Below are positions 1 through 7,771 of a DNA stretch of 64,000 nucleotides, piece by piece. This stretch comes from Alphaproteobacteria bacterium. Lineage in GTDB: Bacteria > Pseudomonadota > Alphaproteobacteria > CAAGCB01 > CAG-977. The stretch is from assembly GCA_017480385.1 (NCBI GenBank), contig JAFVAT010000034.1:1-64000 (forward strand), written 5' to 3'. The translations under genes were made by a program, and so were the position numbers. Within the stretch, counting starts at the first letter, position 1. Each line of letters opens with the position of its first letter. The notes beneath the pieces are model-generated. The model did no database searches, was not told where the DNA came from, and saw only the letters and a list, made by a program, of their open reading frames with translations.

Positions 1-341
1 CAAACTCTCATGTTTATTTCTAAGCCGATCCCGTGCACATCTACTTAATTACTCGCTTCTAAAAGCTAAAATTGACAGAGGTCTCTAAATCTTGTTCCTT
101 AACTACTTCCGTAGCCTCAAACCTAACTTACTACCTCGTCTAATATACACGACACTCGGCCATCACTCTAAACAGCCGCTGCCTGTATATCTCTTCTTAA
201 ATCCATATTTCACTTTGTCTTAATAACATGACCTTTTTTTCAAGGTGCAGGACGGTTTATATACAAATGGAGAAAGCAAGTCAAGCACGTTTTTCAAAAA
301 TTTTTTATTTTTTTTCATTTTTTTAAAAAACGGCGGATTTC
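1..341. other. Non-coding left edge, G-poor
   Basis: No gene is supported here. The first 230 bases are clearly poor in G and rich in C and T on this strand, unlike the rest of the window, and the stretch near 290-330 is dominated by T and A runs. It lies downstream of the minus-strand gene that ends at 342. I see no tRNA, clear terminator or repeat. Confidence 0.5.
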
Positions 342-959
342 CTAAAGATATTTCAGCAAAAAGAAACTGCCGGCCAACAAAATAAAGAACAAAGTACTCA
401 GCCAGCCGAGGTTCTTTTCGATAAATTTCTGCACCGGCGCTCCGAATTTCCAAAAAAGAATCGCTAACAAAAAGAATCGGCCGCCGCGGGATACCAAAGA
501 GGCCAGGGCGAAATGGGCGATATTCAATCCGGTCATACCGCTGGTAATTGTGATGACTTTATACGGAAAGGGTGTAAAGCCTGCTGCTGCAACGATCCAG
601 ATGCCGTATTGATTGTACGAATCGACGAAAAGCTGAAACTTATCCATATAATTATAAAAAGAGAGAATCGGCACAGCGACCTTATCATACAGAAACATTC
701 CGATCGCATAGCCTGCGAATCCGCCGACAACGCTGGAAACCGTGCAAATGCCGGCCAGACGGAAGACCTGTTTCGGTCGTGCCAGCATCATGGGAATCAA
801 CAAAACATCAGGCGGAATCGGGAAAAACGAACTTTCCGCAAAAGAAAACAAAACTAACAGCCAAACGGCCTGCGGGTGTTCGGAGCATTTCAGCACCCAG
901 TTATACATTTTTTGAAAAAACGCTGTCCATTGATCACTGATTTTTTTTATCACGGCCAA
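342..959 (-). CDS. YqaA/DedA-type (SNARE-associated) inner-membrane protein
   Basis: A 205-residue polytopic membrane protein with the features of the YqaA branch of the DedA family: a hydrophobic segment with a FAESSFFPIPPD motif near residues 40-52, a GGFAGYAIG helix, and a conserved FTPFPYKV stretch where DedA proteins carry their re-entrant membrane motif. Members are linked to membrane homeostasis and lipid carrier transport, but the substrate of this branch is not established. Length is typical. It lies downstream of trpB on the same strand, separated by a hairpin with a U-run, so it is probably expressed separately. Confidence 0.8.
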   Translation of the reverse strand: MAVIKKISDQWTAFFQKMYNWVLKCSEHPQAVWLLVLFSFAESSFFPIPPDVLLIPMMLARPKQVFRLAGICTVSSVVGGFAGYAIGMFLYDKVAVPILSFYNYMDKFQLFVDSYNQYGIWIVAAAGFTPFPYKVITITSGMTGLNIAHFALASLVSRGGRFFLLAILFWKFGAPVQKFIEKNLGWLSTLFFILLAGSFFLLKYL

Positions 960-1004
960 TCCTTATATAAATTGTTTTTCTCCATCATATATAAAAGAAG
1001 GATC

Positions 1005-1037
1005 AAAAAAAAGAGGCTGTTTTCTGACAGCCCCTTT
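1005..1037 (-). terminator. Intrinsic terminator downstream of trpB
   Basis: On the minus strand, GGCTGT (1032-1027) pairs with ACAGCC (1020-1015) around a six-base loop. A run of eight T residues follows, just after the trpB stop codon. Confidence 0.75.
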
Positions 1038-1048
1038 CCTATTCCAAT

Positions 1049-2263
1049 TCATAACAGCTTCACAGCCTGCTGAATAATATGCACGTCTTTATCTCCGCGA
1101 CCGGACAAGTTGACAATGATGACTTTGTCTTTATCCAATGTCGGCGCAAACTTCATCGCGTATGCCAAAGCATGCGACGATTCGAGTGCCGGAATAATGC
1201 CTTCGACACGACAAAGTTTTAAACAGGCATCTATTGCTTCTCTATCCGTTGCCGTCTCATATACGGCGCGGCCAGTGTCTTTCAGCATGCTGTGTTCCGC
1301 GCCTACGCCCGGATAATCTAATCCGGCGGAAATGCTGTGTGTTAAAGACGGCTTTCCCTGCTCATCTTGCAGCAAATACGTATAAGCACCATGCAAAACA
1401 CCGGGCTTGCCTTTAGTCATCGTCGCACAATGTTCCGGCGTATCAAGGCCGCGTCCGGCAGCTTCAACGCCGATCAAACGGACATTATTGTCATTCATAA
1501 AGCCGGAAAACAGACCGATCGCATTGCTGCCTCCGCCGACGCAGGCAATCACATAATCCGGCAAACGATTCTCAAGTTCCATAATTTGCCGGCGGGCTTC
1601 TCTGCCGATCACCGATTGAAAATCGCGGACAATCATCGGATAGGGATAGGGACCGACCGCTGATCCGACCAAATAAAACGTGTCTTTATAATTCTGAACA
1701 ATATCTTCCAAAGCGGCATCAACGGCATCGCTTAACGTTCTTTGCCCTTTTTTTACAGCAACAACCTCCGCACCAAGCATTTTCATGCGAAAGACATTTA
1801 ATTCCTGACGCTTTGTGTCCTCTTCGCCCATATAAATGCGGCACTTCATACCGAACAGAGCAGCCCCCGTTGCTGTTGCCACACCGTGCTGGCCGGCGCC
1901 GGTTTCAGCGATAATACGCTTTTTTCCCATATAACGCGCCAACAAAATCTGTCCCATAACGTTATTGATTTTATGCGCGCCGGTATGGCAAAGGTCCTCC
2001 CGTTTCAAATATATTTTTGCACCGCCGAGCTCATTTGTCAGCCGTCCGGCAAAGTACAGCGGCGTTTCACGACCGACATATTCTTTTAAATAGTAATCCA
2101 ATTCGCTTTTAAATTCCGGCGTATTCTTAATTTCGGCATAAGCGTCCGCGATTTCGCGCATAACCGCCTTTAATTCTTCGGGCAGGTACATTCCGCCGAA
2201 ACCCTGATAATATCCGTCAGCATCGGGAATAGAAAATTCGGGCATATAAGTCATTGTTTTCAA
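1049..2263 (-). CDS. trpB: Tryptophan synthase beta chain
   Basis: At 404 residues this is full length for TrpB, the PLP enzyme that joins indole and serine to make tryptophan. It shows the [16 protein letters not shown] motif holding the PLP lysine, the [12 protein letters not shown] catalytic loop, and the glycine-rich GGGSNAIG phosphate-binding loop. The start is the ATG before [10 protein letters not shown]. No trpA, trpF or other trp gene lies beside it: downstream is a YqaA-like gene and upstream is a leader peptide with tandem Trp codons. It is therefore likely controlled by attenuation as a single-gene unit. It could use indole from elsewhere or partner with a TrpA encoded away from this window. 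Confidence 0.97.
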   Translation of the reverse strand: MKTMTYMPEFSIPDADGYYQGFGGMYLPEELKAVMREIADAYAEIKNTPEFKSELDYYLKEYVGRETPLYFAGRLTNELGGAKIYLKREDLCHTGAHKINNVMGQILLARYMGKKRIIAETGAGQHGVATATGAALFGMKCRIYMGEEDTKRQELNVFRMKMLGAEVVAVKKGQRTLSDAVDAALEDIVQNYKDTFYLVGSAVGPYPYPMIVRDFQSVIGREARRQIMELENRLPDYVIACVGGGSNAIGLFSGFMNDNNVRLIGVEAAGRGLDTPEHCATMTKGKPGVLHGAYTYLLQDEQGKPSLTHSISAGLDYPGVGAEHSMLKDTGRAVYETATDREAIDACLKLCRVEGIIPALESSHALAYAMKFAPTLDKDKVIIVNLSGRGDKDVHIIQQAVKLL

Positions 2264-2335
2264 CCTTTCTTTATCAAATTAAGCCAAACCGCCGCTTAAA
2301 CGGGAAGAAGAGGTTATAAAACAAAGCAAAGACAT

Positions 2336-2415
2336 AAAAAAACCGCTGTTCCCGTTCAGTTGGGAACCCGCGGCAGTGATAAAAAATACCTTTCACGGCT
2401 TCCCTAGGAAAGCCG
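2336..2415 (-). promoter_or_regulatory. trp-type transcription attenuator upstream of trpB
   Basis: Read on the minus strand, three mutually exclusive helices are visible. Helix 1:2 (2415-2396) overlaps the Trp codons and stop of the leader peptide. The antiterminator pairs 2404-2394 with 2372-2362 over eleven positions with one G-G mismatch and one G-U pair. The terminator (2373-2343) has an eight-base loop and is followed by seven T residues (2342-2336). Inferred logic: ribosome stalling at the Trp codons frees segment 2 to pair with segment 3, preventing the terminator, so trpB is transcribed when charged tRNA-Trp is scarce. Confidence 0.88.
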
Positions 2416-2463
2416 CCACCAATTTTGTATTGCAAACAGAGCATTTTTCATCGTTTTCATCAT
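2404..2463 (-). CDS. trpL: trp leader peptide with tandem Trp codons
   Basis: A 19-codon reading frame, MMKTMKNALFAIQNWWRLS, ends in TAG and has two adjacent TGG codons three codons before the end. The stop falls inside the first hairpin of the attenuator, as expected for a ribosome-sensing leader. The predicted promoter places transcription start within a base or two of the first ATG and no Shine-Dalgarno is visible, so translation may be leaderless, as described for rhizobial trpL. Starts at the second ATG (2460) or third (2451) are possible. Confidence 0.85.
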   Translation of the reverse strand: MMKTMKNALFAIQNWWRLS

Positions 2464-2470
2464 GGTTATT

Positions 2471-2499
2471 ATGCTATAAAAATACAAAAGTGCTGTCAA
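2471..2499 (-). promoter_or_regulatory. Promoter of the trpL-trpB unit
   Basis: On the minus strand a perfect -35 TTGACA (2499-2494) is followed by a 17-base spacer and TAGCAT (2476-2471). Transcription would begin about seven bases further on, at roughly 2464, next to the leader ATG. Confidence 0.7.
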
Positions 2500-2577
2500 A
2501 CGAAAAAATTACGCATGATTCTTCTTTGCCCTGCGTTATTATTTAAAGGACAACCTTTTTAATAGGGGGGATTAGCA

Positions 2578-3306
2578 ATGAAAAAATATCTCATTCATTT
2601 TTTAGCAATAACGTTCTTTTTAGTTTCCGGCGGTTTTTGTACAGCACAGGCACAGTCTGACGAAGATCAAACTTCCGTATCTGAAAATATTAATGAAAAT
2701 TTCGATCAGCCCCCTCCCCAACAGGAAGATCAGGCAAAAGAATTTTCCGATGATGACCGCATGCCGCCTCCTCCTCCCCGTCACGGCAGAAGGGACATGC
2801 AGAACAGTTCCAACGAATCTGATGAAAACGAAGAATTTTCCGATGATGACCGTATGTCGCCTCCTCCCCGTCACGGCAGAAGGGACATGCAGAACAGTTC
2901 CAACGAATCTGATGAAAACGAAGAATTTTCCGACGATGACCGTATGTCGCCTCCTCCCCGCCGCGGCAGAAGAGGCATGCGGTACGGTTCCAACGAATCT
3001 AATGAAAACGAAGAATTTTCTGACGACGACCACATGCTGCCGCATCCTCTCCGTCACGGCAGAAGGGGCATGCAGAACAGTTCCAACGAATCTAATGAAA
3101 ACGAAGGCATGAGGCAACGCAGCCAATCCCGATATCATAAACACCATGGCGGAAAGAAGCGCCGAAACATACAGAACGGTTCCGATTCGTCTTCTTCGGA
3201 CGGCATGACGCGTCAAAGAAAGGGCAGACCACCTCACCACAACAAAAGCAGAGGAGCTCAAAAGAACGGCGATGAAAAAATGTCCCGTTCCGGCTCGGCG
3301 GATTAA
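2578..3306 (+). CDS. Secreted low-complexity protein with 30-residue tandem repeats
   Basis: A 242-residue protein opening with a cleavable signal peptide (lysines at 2-3, hydrophobic core to about residue 21, then an AQAQ cleavage region). The body consists of four near-identical repeats carrying EFSDDD, a proline run, an HGRR or RRGRR basic patch, and SSNES. It ends in an H/K/R/S-rich tail. Alternating acidic, proline and basic blocks suggest an extended periplasmic or cell-surface protein that may bind polyanions or metals; that is inference. A strong GGGGGG-containing ribosome site precedes the ATG. No family is recognised. Confidence 0.75.
   Translation: MKKYLIHFLAITFFLVSGGFCTAQAQSDEDQTSVSENINENFDQPPPQQEDQAKEFSDDDRMPPPPPRHGRRDMQNSSNESDENEEFSDDDRMSPPPRHGRRDMQNSSNESDENEEFSDDDRMSPPPRRGRRGMRYGSNESNENEEFSDDDHMLPHPLRHGRRGMQNSSNESNENEGMRQRSQSRYHKHHGGKKRRNIQNGSDSSSSDGMTRQRKGRPPHHNKSRGAQKNGDEKMSRSGSAD
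2738..3106 (+). repeat. Four tandem 90-93 bp coding repeats
   Basis: EFSDDD-encoding units begin near 2740, 2833, 2923 and 3013, spaced 93, 90 and 90 bases. The first two units are nearly identical and later ones diverge, consistent with recent unequal duplication. Because the period is a multiple of three, long open frames appear in other frames and on the opposite strand. Confidence 0.9.
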
Positions 3307-3396
3307 GTGAAACTAACATCATCTCTCGGTCATATTGACGGAATTAGAAAAAGAACCTCATCTTGAAGTATTTCTAACTGTTCAAGGAGAGGATTG

Positions 3397-3723
3397 ATGA
3401 AAAAAAGCTTCTTAATTTTAACGCTGCTTTGTCTGGTTTCAGTTCCGGCTGCGGCAAAGGACGAAATGCACAAGCTGGAGGAGAAGATTGCCGAAATACA
3501 GCAGGATTTCGATAAAGAGATTAAAAAAATCGAATCCAAAAGCGGTTTATCTGCCGACATGAAACAACTGAAGCTGAAACAGGAGAATGAAAAAAAAGAT
3601 TTAAAAATCAAACAAGTTCAAGAAAAATACGAACTGAAAACACGTCAAAAAAGCGAAAGAAAAGCATTAAAGCTGAAAGAACGACAGAAAGCAGCGTCTG
3701 ATGCTGTTCAGTCTCCGTCATAG
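3397..3723 (+). CDS. Small secreted coiled-coil protein
   Basis: About 108 residues, with a signal peptide (KKSFLILTLLCLVSVPAAA) followed by an almost entirely charged Lys/Glu/Gln-rich helix with heptad-like spacing from about residue 22 to the end. This is likely a periplasmic coiled coil. I chose the ATG at 3397 over the TTG just upstream because of the AAGGAGAGG ribosome site. It follows the repeat protein by 90 bases on the same strand, and both are exported. No family is recognised. Confidence 0.7.
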   Translation: MKKSFLILTLLCLVSVPAAAKDEMHKLEEKIAEIQQDFDKEIKKIESKSGLSADMKQLKLKQENEKKDLKIKQVQEKYELKTRQKSERKALKLKERQKAASDAVQSPS

Positions 3724-3736
3724 AAATTTCTTTTAT

Positions 3737-3778
3737 AAAAACAGTCCTTGATCATTTCAGGGGCTGTTTTCTTTTTTA
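3737..3778 (+). terminator. Intrinsic terminator
   Basis: AAAACAG(T)CC at 3737 pairs with GGGGCTGTTTT ending at 3770, followed by a T-rich run. It closes the small coiled-coil gene. Confidence 0.8.
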
Positions 3779-3823
3779 TTTATGATATTCTAAACATTCA
3801 AAGAAATTATCGGAGCTTTATTG

Positions 3824-4852
3824 ATGACTTTTACGCTCAAAACACCCCCTCTTTTAAAAAAAGGCGACACAGTGGCGACCGTTTCTCCGTCATGGGGCGG
3901 TGCGGCTATTTTTCCGCATCGATACAAAACCGCCAAAAAACAATTCGAAGAAACATTCGGGCTGAAAGTGGTTGAAATGCCGCATGCTCTTTGTTCTCCC
4001 GAAGAACTGGATAAAAACCCTCAGGCCAGAGCCGCAGACATCAATGCCGCTGTTAAAGATCCTGATATCAAAGCGATTATTACTGCAATCGGCGGTGATG
4101 ACAGCGTGCGCCTGCTGCCCTATTTGGATTACCGAGCAATCTCTGAAAATCCTAAATTTTTCATTGGTTATTCCGATCCGACAGCCCTTCATTTCGCTTT
4201 TTTAAAAGCCGGTGTATCTTCTGTTTACGGTCCCGCTTTTCTGACGACTTTTGCAGAAAACGGAGGAATCTTTGATTATGCAAAGAACAGTTTGAATAAA
4301 ATCCTGTTTTCGGGAAAAATCAGCGGAGAAATCGCCCCGTCAAAAGAATGGACGAATGAGTTTTTGGATTGGTCCGATCCGAACAATCAAAAAAAGAAAC
4401 GCAAACGAATTAAAAATGACGGCTATCGTTTTTTGCTGAACAAAGCTCCTGTTCAAGGACGGTTAATCGGCGGGTGTCTGGAAGTTTTGGAAATGATTAA
4501 GGGCTCGCCTGTTTGGCCGGACAAAAAAGTTTGGAAAGACTGCATTTTGTTTATAGATTTATCCGAAGAAGCCCCCTCTCCGACTTATATTATCCGGTGC
4601 CTGCGCAACTATGCGGCGACCGGCATTTTAAAACGGCTGAGAGGCATTCTGGTCGGCCGGCCCTGCAATGTGCCGACCGAACGCTTTAATGAATATGATG
4701 AAGCTTTCGTTCATGCCGTTTCTGACGAAGCAGGATTAAATATTCCCATTGTTACACGTATGGATTTCGGACATACAGATCCTATCTGCTGTTTGCCTTA
4801 TGGGGCTTTGGCTGAAATCAATCCTGTCCGTCGGACCGTCAGTCTGATTTAA
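3824..4852 (+). CDS. S66-family serine carboxypeptidase (LD-carboxypeptidase / MccF-like)
   Basis: A 342-residue protein of the S66 family. Typical features are the N-terminal PLLKKGDTVATVSPSW, the IIxAIGGDDSVRLLPYLD segment, the nucleophile elbow GYS(117)DPTALHF, and C-terminal FIDLSEEAPSPTYIIRCLR and FGHTDPICCLPYG blocks that supply the Glu and His of the Ser-Glu-His triad. Family members trim LD-peptide bonds in murein recycling or cleave microcin C-type compounds. The internal KKKRKRIKNDG insertion fits the MccF-like branch better than classical LdcA. The ATG at 3824 is preferred over the TTG at 3821. Confidence 0.88.
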   Translation: MTFTLKTPPLLKKGDTVATVSPSWGGAAIFPHRYKTAKKQFEETFGLKVVEMPHALCSPEELDKNPQARAADINAAVKDPDIKAIITAIGGDDSVRLLPYLDYRAISENPKFFIGYSDPTALHFAFLKAGVSSVYGPAFLTTFAENGGIFDYAKNSLNKILFSGKISGEIAPSKEWTNEFLDWSDPNNQKKKRKRIKNDGYRFLLNKAPVQGRLIGGCLEVLEMIKGSPVWPDKKVWKDCILFIDLSEEAPSPTYIIRCLRNYAATGILKRLRGILVGRPCNVPTERFNEYDEAFVHAVSDEAGLNIPIVTRMDFGHTDPICCLPYGALAEINPVRRTVSLI

Positions 4853-4853
4853 C

Positions 4854-5456
4854 CTAAAGCACTCCTTTTGCCCGCAGAGCCTGTTCCAATTTTTCGGGCG
4901 TTTCAAAAAGAACGGCTTGGAATCCGAGTTTTTCTGCGGTTTGAATATTTGCCCAAGAATCATCAGTAAACACTGTTTTTTCCGGCGTCAGATGATAACG
5001 GTCAATCAAAATTTCAAACAAACGCGGCTCCGGTTTGATTTCCTTTTCAACGCCGGAAACAACAATCCCGTCAAAAAGCTTGAAAAAATCATGTTTCGGA
5101 TAAGTCAGCGCGTATTTTTCCTCCGACCAGTTTGTTAATCCATACAGCGGATACTTTTTTTTCAATTGATGCAGCAAGGCAACGCTGCCCCGAATTTCCT
5201 CTCCGCACATTTCTTCCCACCGTATATCGTATTGTTTGATCGCATTCGCATATTGCGGATAAAGCGGCAGAAGCTCTTCAATGCCTTGATGAAACGGCTT
5301 TCCTTTATCCAGCATCGCATTCCATGACAGAGAGCAAATGTGCGTCAGGAAATATTCCATTTCCTGTTCGTCCTGAAAAATTTTGCGGTATAAATAACGG
5401 GGGTTCCAATCAATTAAAACGCCGCCAAAATCAAAAACAACAGCTTCTACAGTCAT
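4854..5456 (-). CDS. HAD-superfamily hydrolase (phosphatase, YihX-like)
   Basis: About 200 residues. Motif I VVFDFGGVLIDW holds the nucleophile and acid/base aspartates, LTNWS is motif II, the lysine of KEIKPEPRLF is motif III, and FTDDSWANI is motif IV. The helical cap between motifs I and II makes it a subfamily I enzyme resembling sugar-phosphate phosphatases of the YihX/GPH type. The open frame extends 48 codons upstream, but the internal ATG at 5456 has a GGAGAG site and begins the conserved fold, so I use it. It ends one base after the convergent S66 gene. Confidence 0.87.
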   Translation of the reverse strand: MTVEAVVFDFGGVLIDWNPRYLYRKIFQDEQEMEYFLTHICSLSWNAMLDKGKPFHQGIEELLPLYPQYANAIKQYDIRWEEMCGEEIRGSVALLHQLKKKYPLYGLTNWSEEKYALTYPKHDFFKLFDGIVVSGVEKEIKPEPRLFEILIDRYHLTPEKTVFTDDSWANIQTAEKLGFQAVLFETPEKLEQALRAKGVL

Positions 5457-5548
5457 AAAATTCTCTCCGGCAATACAAAAAAATATTACTCCTAAAGCAA
5501 AAATGTATAATATGTAAAATTGATTATCAATAACTGACGTACTTTCCC

Positions 5549-6658
5549 ATGCTCGATACCAGCAAACTTCCCCATTTACAGCCCCAAAAACCAACTTCAC
5601 AGGAAGAAGCGCCGCAGGAGCCCCTGTTCAAACAAATCATGCACGCTTTTTCCAGCAAAAAGGGAATGTTGTATCTGTGCTGTGTTTTTGTGCTGATTTA
5701 CACCAGCCTATGCATTCAGGGAGAGCATCTTTTGCGCCAAGGTGTTTATCGCGTCCTGCAGGAATTAGGGCAAGACGGGTTCGGCATATCATACCATGCT
5801 CCCTCTTCTTATTTTGCTTTTAAAAGCGGCGTGAATTTAGATGATTTGACGATCACCGCTCCGGAAAACATGGGAGGCTGGACGCTGAAGGCAGGCCGCA
5901 TCACGATCAGCAGCACGCCATTTACCCCACGGCACGTCACTTTAAAAGTCAACGGCACTCATTCCTTAACAACGAAAACGATCGGCGATATCCGCCTGAT
6001 TGTCGGACAAGGCGAAATCAAGTTCCGCCTGCCTTATAAAAAGGATCCGATGTCGATCGATTTTAACCTTAAACAAGTTCAGACAGCCGCGCCAAAATCA
6101 ATGGAAGGCTCCTTTCTTGCGGATCTGGACTTAAAAATGGTACAAGCATTTGAAATATCAGAAAAACAAAAAAAGGACGCTTTTCATTTTTCACTGCGTG
6201 CGGATACCGTTCATCTGCCCGCTTTTATGAGCCGCCATTTGCCCCCGATGCTGCAATCTCTTGATTTCAAAGGGATTATCTCCGGCACGGGCCCCGACGG
6301 ATCAAACTCTTTCCTGAAAAAATGGCAGGATAACAGCGGTACGATAGAAATCAAACAAGGAGAAATTCTCTGGCCCCCCTTCAGCGCATCGTTAACCGGA
6401 ACGTTCGGATTTACCGATTCTTTTGAACTGATCGGTGCAGGCGTTGTTAAAACCCGCGGATTTTTTAACATGCTGGACATGCTGCAAAACGGCGATTACC
6501 TGCGTTCCCGACGCGTTTCCGTCGCAAAAGTTGTTCTGGGAGAACAGCTTAAAACAGAAAAAAATGAAAGCAGTCCGTCTTTAACGTCTGCTTTCAGTTT
6601 TCAGTCAGGGAAAATTTATGTCGGACAGGTCTTATTATATGACCGTCACGAAAAATAA
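5549..6658 (+). CDS. DUF2125-like membrane-anchored protein
   Basis: A 369-residue protein with a proline/glutamine-rich cytoplasmic start, one membrane helix (about residues 37-55) and a long extracytoplasmic beta-rich domain, resembling alphaproteobacterial DUF2125 proteins. Supporting features are the position beside hisC and chorismate mutase, which I recall as a common alphaproteobacterial arrangement, and repeated hydrophobic beta strands around ITISSTPFTPRHVTLKVNG. Function is unknown. It converges on hisC with six bases between stops. No strong Shine-Dalgarno precedes the ATG. Confidence 0.65.
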   Translation: MLDTSKLPHLQPQKPTSQEEAPQEPLFKQIMHAFSSKKGMLYLCCVFVLIYTSLCIQGEHLLRQGVYRVLQELGQDGFGISYHAPSSYFAFKSGVNLDDLTITAPENMGGWTLKAGRITISSTPFTPRHVTLKVNGTHSLTTKTIGDIRLIVGQGEIKFRLPYKKDPMSIDFNLKQVQTAAPKSMEGSFLADLDLKMVQAFEISEKQKKDAFHFSLRADTVHLPAFMSRHLPPMLQSLDFKGIISGTGPDGSNSFLKKWQDNSGTIEIKQGEILWPPFSASLTGTFGFTDSFELIGAGVVKTRGFFNMLDMLQNGDYLRSRRVSVAKVVLGEQLKTEKNESSPSLTSAFSFQSGKIYVGQVLLYDRHEK

Positions 6659-6664
6659 TTTTTT

Positions 6665-7762
6665 CTAGCCGGCCATAAATTCTTTTAACGCGGCCAAAAC
6701 CTCTTCCATTTCCTCATCGCGTCCGATCGTTATGCGCAGAGCATCGGGCAGTCCGTAAGAGACAACCCGCCGGACGATAATTCCGCGATCCTGCAGGAAC
6801 AGATCGGCATTTTCAGCCGATTTTTCAGACTGAGAAGGAAAATGAACCAAAATAAAATTCGCTGCGGACGGCGTTGTCTGCAATCCGATAGCCGCCAATT
6901 CGCCAGGCAGTTTTTCCAGCCATTTTTGATTGTGCTCAAACGCCTCTTTGATAAAGGACTGATCTTTTAAAGCAGCGATACCGGCAATTTGTGCCACAGA
7001 ATTCACATTAAACGGACCGCGAATCCGGTTTAAAATATCCGCAATTTCTTTAGATGCATAACACCACCCCAAACGCACACCGCCCAAGCCGTAAATTTTG
7101 GAAAACGTACGCAGCATAACCACATTTGGAAATTCATCGACCAATTCCGCTCCGGCACTGTAGTCTGCTTTGCCGACAAATTCGGCATAAGCCGAATCGA
7201 TAACCACTAAAATATTTTCCGGCAGTTTGTGACAAAAAGCCCTCAGTTCATCAACAGACAAATAGGTTCCGGTCGGATTGCCCGGATTAGCAATAAAAAT
7301 CATTTTTGTTTTGGAATTAACGACTTTTAAAAGCGCCTGCGGATCAACTTTAAACTCTTTTTCGGGCACAGTTACGGGACACGCGCCGCACCCGATTGCG
7401 TACAGCCGGTACATCGAAAAAGCGTATTGCGTAATAACAACTTCGTCCTGTGTTCCCAAATAAGCATGGCAAAGCAGCCCTATCAATTCGTCCGAGCCGT
7501 TGCCGCACACAATTCTGTCGGCATCAAGGCCGTGTGTTTCGGCAATAGCCTGCCGCAAGGCCGTTGATCCGCCGTCGGGATAACGGAAAAGCCGATCGGC
7601 AAAATCGCGGCAGGCTTCAACTGCAGCCGGATTTGTTCCGAATGCGCTTTCATTGGAAGAAAGCTTGATCACGCGATCTTTTCCCCGAACGCTTGAAGTG
7701 CCCCCAACATACGGTTTTAAAGACAATACGCTTAAATGCGCCGGAGTCGGATAATTTTTCAT
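6665..7762 (-). CDS. hisC: Histidinol-phosphate aminotransferase
   Basis: 365 residues, fold-type I PLP aminotransferase. Recognisable blocks are KLSSNESAFGTNP at the N-terminus, CGNGSDELI, IANPGNPTGTYL, VIDSAYAEF and RTFSKIYGLGGVRLGW containing the PLP lysine. It converts imidazole-acetol phosphate to histidinol phosphate. In alphaproteobacteria such enzymes often also transaminate aromatic precursors, which fits the chorismate mutase gene nine bases upstream on the same strand. The two are probably co-transcribed. Confidence 0.95.
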   Translation of the reverse strand: MKNYPTPAHLSVLSLKPYVGGTSSVRGKDRVIKLSSNESAFGTNPAAVEACRDFADRLFRYPDGGSTALRQAIAETHGLDADRIVCGNGSDELIGLLCHAYLGTQDEVVITQYAFSMYRLYAIGCGACPVTVPEKEFKVDPQALLKVVNSKTKMIFIANPGNPTGTYLSVDELRAFCHKLPENILVVIDSAYAEFVGKADYSAGAELVDEFPNVVMLRTFSKIYGLGGVRLGWCYASKEIADILNRIRGPFNVNSVAQIAGIAALKDQSFIKEAFEHNQKWLEKLPGELAAIGLQTTPSAANFILVHFPSQSEKSAENADLFLQDRGIIVRRVVSYGLPDALRITIGRDEEMEEVLAALKEFMAG

Positions 7763-7771
7763 ATACTCACC

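Noticed and set aside
2620-3261. Long minus-strand frame opposite the repeat protein
   Set aside because: It arises from repeats whose length is a multiple of three. It has no ribosome site, and the plus-strand frame has a signal peptide and strong ribosome site.
5457-5600. 48-codon extension of the HAD hydrolase
   Set aside because: The internal ATG has a ribosome site and begins the conserved fold; the extension overlaps the divergent gene's start.
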